Of a stretch of DNA of 6,633 nt, positions 1-5,403 are shown one piece after another (positions within the stretch are counted from its first letter, which is position 1; each line of letters begins with the position of its first letter). The notes under the pieces are model-generated. The model saw only the letters and a program-made list of their open reading frames with translations. It searched no databases and was not told where the DNA came from. A program made the translations under genes and the position numbers. The stretch covers positions 1 to 6,633 of the forward strand of contig WRNS01000052.1 in NCBI GenBank assembly GCA_009776495.1, read 5' to 3'. This DNA comes from Methanobrevibacter sp. (lineage in GTDB: Archaea; Methanobacteriota; Methanobacteria; Methanobacteriales; Methanobacteriaceae).

Positions 1-114
1 AATTTAAAAAAAAAAAAAAAAAAAAAACTGAAAAAATAATGAAAAATACTTAAAAAATTAAAAAAATATAAAAAAATAATAAAAATATTAAAAAATTCTA
101 AAAAAATATAAAAA
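1..114 (-). terminator. Phased U-tract terminator region of the adhesin gene
   Basis: Read leftward, the first 35 nt after the adhesin stop codon lead into nine U-tracts of 5-7 nt. Their plus-strand A-runs begin near 31, 42, 52, 60, 70, 81, 90, 100 and 110. A 22-nt homopolymer (A at 6-27 on the plus strand) follows. Archaeal termination typically occurs at U-rich tracts without a strong hairpin, so multiple tandem U-runs just after a stop codon fit a terminator. The regular 10-bp spacing also predicts intrinsically bent DNA. No coding potential is visible here. Confidence 0.6.
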
Positions 115-148
115 GAGATATGAAAAGTAAATATATCCCTAACAAGAT

Positions 149-2572
149 TTATTTTCGTTTTTTCGTGGTTATAATACTAATTAAACTTATAAATACTAAT
201 AACAAAGCTATTATTGGTATTCCTGTACTTTTCATAGTTGCATTAGCTATTAACTTTTCATTAGCTTTTCTATCTTCTTTTAAATCTTTTGAAAAAGAAT
301 TTTCTTCATCAAAATCCTCTGAAATAGGATTAACTCTATCCGAATCATCTGCTAAAGGATTATCATCTTTAAAATCATCGTTGATAGAATTATTATTTTT
401 TATGTTTTCCTCTTCACTAGAGTCTTTTAAAACCATAAAAAAACTTATATTCTCACAAGGATTGTAGTTATCATCACCAGCAAACCTAACTATTACACTA
501 ATATTAGCTTCACGAGTAGGAATATAACTTAGTAACCAGTAACCAGCACTATTAGTTTGTAAAGTATAACTTTTACCATCTACGATAAGGGTTATGTCTG
601 CATTAGCTATTGTATTACCAAACTCATCACGCAAAACACCAGTTATATCTATTGGTTTTCCTTGAGTACCCAAAGCTGGAATCTTAACATTATCTGGAAC
701 TATGATGGTAGAATTAGTATCAAATTTAGCTACTAATAGCTGACCTTGATTAATGATAATATCATACAATCCATTAGCACTATAGTCACCAAAAACTGGG
801 ATTAAACCAAAAACAGTGACAGGATAACTTAAATCAGCTTTTCCTTCCTTAGACATCACATTTCCAATTATACCATTCACATTGAAGTTAATATTTCCCC
901 CTGTAACAGGGTTGCCCATATCATCAGTTAAAGTAGCATAAACAATCACAAGAGTATTATTTAAAACTTTCAAAGTAGAGTTACTAAGATAAGTTAAATT
1001 AAGAACACCCATATTGCCATTGTTATAGATAACATCTCCTAAAACACCTGCACTATTACCAGTCATAATATTTTCAGAGACACTCATATTACCATTATTA
1101 TAAATAGCTCCACCATAACTATTAGCTACATTATCAGTGAAACTGCATTTAACTACACTAAAAAGATCACCATCATCATTGTAGATTGCACCACCATAAT
1201 CAGCGACATTTCCAGTGAAACTACAATTAGTTACACTAAAATTAGCACCGCCCTCATTGTAGATTGCACCACCATAATCAGCGACATTTTCAGTGAAATT
1301 ACAATTAGTTACACTAAAATTATCAGTATCCTGAGTGTATATTACACCACCAAAATCCTTAGCAAAGTTGTCAGTAAAGTTACAATTAGTTACACTAATA
1401 TCAGCAGAAGAAATAGCGGAAATTACACCACCACTACCACCATTTAAGCTTACATCGTTATTAATAAAATTACAATCTACTATACTTAAATTATTAACCA
1501 TAGTGCAGGAAATTACACCACCAAGATCAGCAGCAATAGCAATATTTGCATTGTTACTCGTAAAATTACAATTAGTTAAACTAACATTAGAACAAATACT
1601 AAGGGAAATTGCACCACCAATAGTTGCATTGTTACTTGTAAAATTACAATTATTTATATTAACATTATTAGCAAAGATGTTACAAATTGCACCACCTCCA
1701 TTAGAACCATAGCTAGCTATGTTATAGGTGAAGTTACTGTTAACTACAGTAAGATTAGCACCAGTATTATAGATTGCACCACCTTGACCAACGGTATTAT
1801 TGGTGAAATTACAGTTAGTTACACTTAAATTAGCACCTGTGTTGTGGATTGTGCCAGAACCAGTATTTGAGTTTCCTAAGTTATCCGAAAAATTACACAA
1901 ACTTACATTAAAATTAGCACCAGTATTGTAGATAGCAGCACCACCACCTGCGATGTTACTTGTGAAACTACAGTTAACTACAGTAAAATTAACACCAGTA
2001 CTGTAAATTGCACCACCACTGGTTTTAGCAATGTTACTTGTGAAACTACAGTTAACTAAAGTAAGGTTAGCCCCAGCATTGTAGACTGCACCACCATTAT
2101 TAGCACTAGTGCCAGTACTATTTACGATGTTATTGTTGAATGAACAATTTATGAATGTCATTCTTGTAGCTGCATAGTTGTTGTAAATTGCTCCTCCATT
2201 ACCATTATTAACATTTCCACCAGTAAATGTTATGTTGATAAATGTGACATTTAAATTGTTAGCAATAGTAAATATTCGTGATCGTCCTTCTGCATCAATG
2301 ATTACTGTTTCTTGTGAGCCAATTCCTTGAATTGTTACATTTTTGTTAATGTTTATATTAGTGTCATTATTGGCTTTATTATATGTTCCAGGTTCTAAAA
2401 AAACTGTTTCTCCAATGCCCACCCCATTTATAGCTCCATTAATACCTGGTTCAAAAGCTGTATCAATGGTCATGTTGGCTGAATAGCTAAAATTTATGCT
2501 TAAAGCTAAAAGTAGTGAGAATAAAATTGCAAATACAAGCATATAACTTTTATTTTCATATTTCACATTCAT
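149..2572 (-). CDS. Adhesin-like surface protein: beta-helix, Ig-like domains, C-terminal membrane anchor
   Basis: This is an 807-residue protein predicted to be exported and held at the cell surface. Residues 11-32 form a hydrophobic signal segment with likely cleavage after the Ala of SYSA. Residues about 35-115 carry the entry typical of pectate-lyase-like helices (GETVFLEPGTYN, NVTIQGIG, RIFTI). About 15 coils of 22-30 residues follow to about residue 515, each with a GGAIYN-like turn and an NC(S/N)F strand, as in the right-handed beta-helix of methanogen adhesin-like proteins and chlamydial Pmp-type repeats. Two Ig-like domains span about 530-618 and 620-714. The second, with GKPIDITGVLRDEFGN and VRFAGDDNYN, resembles bacterial Ig-like group 3. 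An acidic linker with a ten-residue repeat (733-772) precedes a C-terminal hydrophobic helix (785-803) and the basic tail KKRK, which together form the anchor. An in-frame ATG exists at 2602, but the Shine-Dalgarno sequence lies downstream of it, so 2572 is the start. The ligand cannot be read from the sequence. The gene appears monocistronic. Confidence is high for the class and low for any specific target. Confidence 0.93.
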   Translation of the reverse strand: MNVKYENKSYMLVFAILFSLLLALSINFSYSANMTIDTAFEPGINGAINGVGIGETVFLEPGTYNKANNDTNININKNVTIQGIGSQETVIIDAEGRSRIFTIANNLNVTFINITFTGGNVNNGNGGAIYNNYAATRMTFINCSFNNNIVNSTGTSANNGGAVYNAGANLTLVNCSFTSNIAKTSGGAIYSTGVNFTVVNCSFTSNIAGGGAAIYNTGANFNVSLCNFSDNLGNSNTGSGTIHNTGANLSVTNCNFTNNTVGQGGAIYNTGANLTVVNSNFTYNIASYGSNGGGAICNIFANNVNINNCNFTSNNATIGGAISLSICSNVSLTNCNFTSNNANIAIAADLGGVISCTMVNNLSIVDCNFINNDVSLNGGSGGVISAISSADISVTNCNFTDNFAKDFGGVIYTQDTDNFSVTNCNFTENVADYGGAIYNEGGANFSVTNCSFTGNVADYGGAIYNDDGDLFSVVKCSFTDNVANSYGGAIYNNGNMSVSENIMTGNSAGVLGDVIYNNGNMGVLNLTYLSNSTLKVLNNTLVIVYATLTDDMGNPVTGGNINFNVNGIIGNVMSKEGKADLSYPVTVFGLIPVFGDYSANGLYDIIINQGQLLVAKFDTNSTIIVPDNVKIPALGTQGKPIDITGVLRDEFGNTIANADITLIVDGKSYTLQTNSAGYWLLSYIPTREANISVIVRFAGDDNYNPCENISFFMVLKDSSEEENIKNNNSINDDFKDDNPLADDSDRVNPISEDFDEENSFSKDLKEDRKANEKLIANATMKSTGIPIIALLLVFISLISIITTKKRK
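1181..1322 (-). repeat. 78-bp coding repeat in the adhesin beta-helix
   Basis: The segments 1181-1244 and 1259-1322 differ at only two of 64 positions and are 78 bp (26 codons) apart, so they encode two almost identical coils (NCNFTENVADYGGAIYN and NCSFTGNVADYGGAIYN). A second pair with the same period, 1953-1980 and 2031-2058, is identical over 28 bp. Neighbouring coils are far more divergent in DNA. This points to recent unit duplication or gene conversion inside the gene. Confidence 0.85.
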
Positions 2573-2580
2573 GGTTATTT

Positions 2581-2591
2581 TCACCTCCTTT
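2581..2591 (-). promoter_or_regulatory. Strong Shine-Dalgarno sequence of the adhesin gene
   Basis: The minus strand reads AAAGGAGGTGA, ending 8 nt before the ATG at 2572. This is a full match to the GGAGGTGA anti-16S consensus of methanogens. It rules out the upstream in-frame ATG at 2602, because the site would then lie inside the coding region. Confidence 0.9.
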
Positions 2592-2699
2592 ATTTGAATC
2601 AATGATTAATAAAAAAACTTTTTTCCACATCTCTAAACCATTTCCAAGTTAAAACGAGTAATCACTAGAATTAACTATTAAAAAAATAGACTATAATCA

Positions 2700-2718
2700 T
2701 AAGATAAAAAAAATCTTA
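2700..2718. repeat. Small inverted repeat upstream of the adhesin gene
   Basis: TAAGAT and ATCTTA are perfect 6-bp arms around a seven-A spacer. The site lies about 130 bp upstream of the adhesin ATG, where a promoter-proximal operator or a leader hairpin could sit. In such AT-rich DNA a 6-bp stem may occur by chance. Confidence 0.4.
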
Positions 2719-2970
2719 AATTTTAAAAATTGTTATTAAATGAAAAGTACTTGATGAAAAAGTCTCTTTAAAAATAGCTGTTTTACTCAAAGATGGAAAA
2801 ATTTATCTAAACCTCAATTTATAGAATAATTTCCAATATTTCAAGAATATAAAAATATTTAATTTTTAATTAGAGAAAAACTCACTCCAAAAATGTTTAC
2901 TGAATAGTCATAATATGAAAAAAAGTAGCTATACGAATAAATCAATAAAATTGAATAATACATACAACTT

Positions 2971-3089
2971 ATTCTATTTTATAGAATCTAATATATATAT
3001 TTTATCTAAAACGAATATTCTAATATTAGAATGAATATTCGATAAATAGAATGAACATTCATTAAACATTTTGATTAAAAGCTTTTAAT
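2971..3089. promoter_or_regulatory. Cluster of palindromes and 20-bp-spaced direct repeats, operator-like
   Basis: The cluster contains, in order: ATTCTAT-TTT-ATAGAAT (2971-2987); three GAATATTC-like octamers exactly 20 bp apart (3013-3020, 3033-3040, and GAACATTC at 3053-3060); a perfect 16-bp palindrome ATTCTAATATTAGAAT (3017-3032) between the first two; and a second perfect 16-bp palindrome ATTAAAAGCTTTTAAT (3074-3089). The CGAATATTC at 3012-3020 is also the inverted copy of GAATATTCG at 3033-3041. The half-site TAGAAT or its complement ATTCTA recurs five times in 82 bp. Palindromic sites on one DNA face resemble a cooperative binding array for a dimeric regulator. The regulated gene is not obvious, because the adhesin start is about 400 bp away. 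Confidence 0.45.
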
Positions 3090-3153
3090 TTGTGAAATGA
3101 AGTTCAAAACCCAAAAATTGTTTTGTTTTTTACTGTTTAAAAATTTTTAATAC

Positions 3154-3253
3154 AAAAATAATATAAATTTCCTAAAAATAATAAATATCTCTTAAAAATA
3201 ATAATAACATCATAAAAATAATATAAATTTCTCAAAATATAATAAATTTTTTT
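3154..3253. repeat. 20-bp A-tract tandem array (five units)
   Basis: Five consecutive 20-bp units begin at 3154, 3174, 3194, 3214 and 3234. The first four start with AAAAATAATA or AAAAATAATAA, and the fifth is degenerate (AAAATATAATAA). Units 1 and 4 share their first 18 bases. The array starts about 70 nt past the stop codon of the leftward membrane-protein gene, so its transcript would contain evenly spaced U5 tracts and it may act as that gene's terminator. The period of about two helical turns also predicts curvature. Confidence 0.7.
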
Positions 3254-3323
3254 CAATTGAATAATTTTTACGGCAAATATTTGATAAAAAGTGAAATTTT
3301 TAAAGCTTAAAATAAACAAATAG

Positions 3324-3827
3324 CTAATAACTTGTCCACACATTTGCCAAATGAACAAATAAAAACAATATTCCTAATAATACCAAAATATAGTTCTTTC
3401 TCCAAAGTCCTATAGATGTATAATAAAGTGGGGCACATCCTGTAAGCAGAATCAATACAATAGGCAATCCCTGAAAACCATTAAAATAAAATACCCAGCC
3501 AATATAATATCCTAAAAGAGATATAATGCTCATGGAGAAAAATATTCTTGTCTTAACTAAATCATGAGAAATTTCATTTGTATTAGAATTAACTAAAAAT
3601 ATCATTGATATGACTGTACTAATACCTATAATTTTTTCAAAGATATTTAAAAGCGGGTAAGTATCGACCATTTCCATTAAAGGGTTATTAGCTAATTTAA
3701 TAAAAGGCATAATAAGATAGGGTATCTCTTGAATAAAGAAAAGTATAAATCCAAGCCCAAATAAACCTAACCATATATTTTTATAAATTTTAACCCATTT
3801 TATCCCGATTAATAAGCTTTTTTTCAT
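3324..3827 (-). CDS. Unrecognised multi-pass membrane protein, 167 residues
   Basis: I do not recognise a family. Hydrophobic stretches at residues about 17-40, 64-80, 93-115, 119-138 and 145-163 suggest four or five membrane helices. Polar loops include NSNTNEISHDLVKTR (80-94) between the second and third helices and the short LWRKN (141-145) before the last. No catalytic motif, metal-binding cluster or transporter signature is visible. The start ATG at 3827 has GGTGA three nt upstream (3831-3835), an acceptable but tightly spaced ribosome site. A leftward TATA-like TTATATTT at 3916-3923 would give a leader of about 65 nt; this is tentative. The gene ends in FVHLANVWTSY. It stands alone, 181 bp after the DUF169 gene and in the same direction, so co-transcription is possible but not indicated. 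Coding status is well supported by length, hydrophobic pattern and start site; function is unknown. Confidence 0.8.
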   Translation of the reverse strand: MKKSLLIGIKWVKIYKNIWLGLFGLGFILFFIQEIPYLIMPFIKLANNPLMEMVDTYPLLNIFEKIIGISTVISMIFLVNSNTNEISHDLVKTRIFFSMSIISLLGYYIGWVFYFNGFQGLPIVLILLTGCAPLYYTSIGLWRKNYILVLLGILFLFVHLANVWTSY

Positions 3828-3876
3828 TTTTCACCATTGATAGATTAATTATTTAATATCAAACATGTTCTACAAC

Positions 3877-3885
3877 AAAAAAAAA
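3877..3885 (-). terminator. U9 tract downstream of the DUF169 gene
   Basis: The minus strand carries nine consecutive T at 3885-3877, about 125 nt past the DUF169 stop codon and 50 nt before the next start. It is the longest U-run between the two leftward genes and is a plausible archaeal termination site. No substantial GC stem accompanies it. Confidence 0.4.
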
Positions 3886-4008
3886 GTTTTTATTATGATA
3901 AGAGACTAAAATAATAAATATAACGCTTCATAGTTTCCCAGAAGTAAGTTGTTAAGCTATTTTTTTCCAAAAGCTCAAATCCAGTTTTCATGCATTTAAT
4001 AGCTAGTT

Positions 4009-4788
4009 CTACCTATTGGGAAAAGCAACTTCTGGTCTTTTTGATAGGAATGAATTATCAATGTTTTCATAAAGTTTTACTGCAATTTCTATTGGTATTG
4101 CCAAGCTCAAACAATCGGAAGGAAACCATGTATTTCCTGTTGGATCAACTGGTCCTAAAAAAGAAGTGTTTTTTGGTGTTTTTTTCGCCATTCCTGTTGG
4201 ATAAGTAATAAAGCTTGCACATGCTGGTCCAAAGGGCATGCTGATACCTGTGAATGTGTTCTCATTTTCAAAATAAATTAAACTAGTTAAATTTCGTATT
4301 TGCTCTCCATTACCAAAAATAAGAAGGGATTTGAGGATTATATCACTTTTTGTAGCTATCTCTAAATCATTTTGAAAATCTTCACATCTTTGAATTATTA
4401 AGTTGTTTTCTATTTGTTTAACTTTTCCAATGGAATTTAAAAATTTTTCAACCTCATCAGGACTTGCTTTAAGATATTCAGCTTCCCCACCCCTAAAATT
4501 TTCTTTTCCAGTTGAAACAAAATATTTTATGAATTTAGCTGGTTTTGAAAATCCAAGATAAGTCATCGCCCCAGGACAACACCCTTTAAGTGTTTTATTG
4601 TTTATATACACTGGACTCATATTTTCATCATTGGAACTTTGAAAAATAGATTTAACTATACAACGATCAACTGAACACATAGGCACTGCATTTTCAGGAA
4701 TATTTTCTGATTCGTATATAGCTAAAGGGAATTTATCTAATTTTAAAGCTGTTTTAAACTTTTTACCAATATTGTTAATATTAATCAT
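4009..4788 (-). CDS. DUF169 family protein (COG2043-like)
   Basis: This is a 259-residue soluble protein without a signal peptide or membrane segment. Family features are: near the N-terminus, LKLDKFPLAIYESENIPENA (residues 16-34), matching the family opening in which a short LKL..PVAI segment precedes a loop; the cysteine pair CSVDRC (38-43); KGCCPGAMTYLGF (68-80), like the conserved C.GG..ALG block; FGPACASFITYP (186-197); and a C-terminal DCLSLAIPIEIAVKL (225-239). Seven cysteines (38, 43, 70, 71, 135, 190, 226) in a cytosolic archaeal protein suggest a metal or Fe-S site, which is my inference. The biochemical role of DUF169 is not established. The start at 4788 has GAGGA at 4795-4799, six nt upstream. 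The next gene upstream is the divergent acetate transporter, so a shared regulatory region is possible. Confidence 0.82.
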   Translation of the reverse strand: MININNIGKKFKTALKLDKFPLAIYESENIPENAVPMCSVDRCIVKSIFQSSNDENMSPVYINNKTLKGCCPGAMTYLGFSKPAKFIKYFVSTGKENFRGGEAEYLKASPDEVEKFLNSIGKVKQIENNLIIQRCEDFQNDLEIATKSDIILKSLLIFGNGEQIRNLTSLIYFENENTFTGISMPFGPACASFITYPTGMAKKTPKNTSFLGPVDPTGNTWFPSDCLSLAIPIEIAVKLYENIDNSFLSKRPEVAFPNR

Positions 4789-4999
4789 ATTTTATCCTCG
4801 ATTATAAGATAAAGCTTCAATTTTCACTTTTTCCACAACTAATTCTAAAGAAGTTTCTATCAAATATTGATAATAAAAATTTATTTTTTAGACTAATAAG
4901 ATTTTTGAAATAAGAAAAAAAGGATTCTCATGAAAATAAAATTTTAATAAATTTATAAATCATATTTATTAATTTATTTATATGAAAAAATTTAATAAA

Positions 5000-5196
5000 C
5001 TCATAATTTTCATTCTTATCCTAAAATTCTGATTATAATCGTTTAAATTCATTTAAACTTATAACTTTTTATTAAAATCTTATAAATTCATTTTCAAAAC
5101 TTACAAATTCTTATTCAAAACTTATAACTTTTTATTAAAATCTTATAAATTCATTTTCAAAACTTACAAATTCTTTTTCAAAACTTATAACTTTTT
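5000..5196. repeat. 21-bp tandem array, organised as 63-bp higher-order repeats
   Basis: Six full 21-bp units start at 5058, 5079, 5100, 5121, 5142 and 5163, each opening with CTTATAA or CTTACAA, plus a 13-bp partial unit at 5184-5196. Three unit types alternate, so 5058-5120 and 5121-5183 form two 63-bp blocks that differ at a single base. Upstream, 5000-5020, 5021-5040 and 5041-5057 look like decayed units of 21, 20 and 17 bp. Near-identity of the two 63-bp blocks implies recent duplication. The 21-bp period equals two turns of B-DNA. There are no unique spacers, so this is not a CRISPR array. Confidence 0.85.
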
Positions 5197-5246
5197 TTCA
5201 TCCGAAATCTTTTTTGTAAAAAAAATAAAAAAATAAATTGTAATTG

Positions 5247-5262
5247 TCATGATTAAACATGA
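5247..5262 (+). promoter_or_regulatory. Inverted repeat upstream of the acetate transporter promoter
   Basis: TCATG-ATTAAA-CATGA is a perfect 5-bp inverted repeat with a 6-bp spacer. It ends nine bp before the BRE at 5272. Sites just upstream of BRE/TATA are where archaeal activators commonly bind, so this could control the transporter. The regulator is unknown and the arms are short. Confidence 0.4.
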
Positions 5263-5271
5263 TAAAAAAAC

Positions 5272-5285
5272 AAAAGATTTAAATA
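5272..5285 (+). promoter_or_regulatory. BRE/TATA promoter of the acetate transporter gene
   Basis: AAAAGA (BRE, 5272-5277) directly precedes TTTAAATA (TATA box, 5278-5285), matching the archaeal consensus. Transcription would begin about 22-25 nt downstream, near 5305-5310, giving a leader of roughly 95 nt before the ATG at 5404. A second AT-rich element near 5371-5380 lies too close to the start to leave the Shine-Dalgarno sequence in the transcript. Confidence 0.6.
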
Positions 5286-5390
5286 CAAGATTGATTAACT
5301 TATATTTTCTAAAAAATTTTGATTAAAATAATATTTTATCTGGAATTTTTGGAAATTTATAACAAAAAATAAATTATATATTTTTTAAAT

Positions 5391-5394
5391 GGAG
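5391..5394 (+). promoter_or_regulatory. Shine-Dalgarno site deciding the transporter start
   Basis: GGAG ends nine nt before the ATG at 5404. It overlaps the G of the upstream in-frame ATG at 5389, which has no ribosome site of its own. Confidence 0.75.
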
Positions 5395-5403
5395 AAAAAA
5401 ATA

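Larger units (their letters stand above)
2573..3323. other. 750-bp intergenic region without a convincing gene
   Basis: This stretch separates the adhesin start from the end of the membrane-protein gene; both genes read leftward. It contains the adhesin Shine-Dalgarno site, a TAAGAT-A7-ATCTTA hairpin at 2700-2718, a palindrome and direct-repeat cluster at 2971-3089, and a 20-bp tandem array at 3154-3253. Short open frames occur, for example 39 codons from 2915 on the plus strand, but they lack ribosome binding sites and have low-complexity composition. I could not pick a clear BRE/TATA for the adhesin gene: the leftward strand between 2640 and 2760 is too AT-rich to single one out. The length and structure would also allow a non-coding RNA or a long regulated leader. 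Confidence 0.6.
4789..5403. other. 615-bp divergent intergenic region
   Basis: This region lies between the leftward DUF169 gene and the rightward acetate transporter. It contains the DUF169 Shine-Dalgarno site (4795-4799), a low-complexity AT stretch (4860-4999), a 21-bp tandem array (5000-5196), an inverted repeat at 5247-5262, a BRE/TATA at 5272-5285 and the transporter's Shine-Dalgarno site (5391-5394). All forward and reverse frames through the array are closed by stops, so the repeats do not encode peptide. A leftward promoter for DUF169 is not clear; a TTTTTATTATC stretch around 4868-4880 is a weak candidate. Confidence 0.6.

Noticed and set aside
120..467. 115-codon plus-strand open frame
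   Set aside because: It lies wholly antisense to the acidic linker and anchor of the adhesin gene; its Ser/Leu-rich composition mirrors the Glu/Asp-rich codons opposite, and it has no ribosome site.
1335..1712. 125-codon plus-strand open frame
   Set aside because: It is antisense to the beta-helix repeats; its repeated LLLVKLQL pattern is the shadow of the NCNFT coils.
2573..2602. Upstream in-frame ATG (2602) as the adhesin start
   Set aside because: The perfect GGAGGTGA lies between it and the ATG at 2572, and starting at 2572 leaves a normal signal peptide.
2915..3034. 39-codon plus-strand frame starting MKKSSYTNKS
   Set aside because: It has no Shine-Dalgarno site, low-complexity content, and passes through the palindrome cluster; I cannot support it as a gene.
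3137..3358. 73-codon minus-strand open frame
   Set aside because: It begins inside the end of the membrane-protein gene, has no ribosome site, and runs through the 20-bp tandem array, whose period is not a multiple of three.
3990..4208. 72-codon plus-strand open frame
   Set aside because: It is antisense to the 3' end of the DUF169 gene, which has clear family motifs.
4860..4999. AT-rich inverted segments such as AATAAATT / AATTTATT as a functional structure
   Set aside because: Composition is almost pure A/T, so short complementary arms are expected by chance.
5000..5196. CRISPR array
   Set aside because: Units are contiguous 21-mers without unique spacers, and no cas gene is present.
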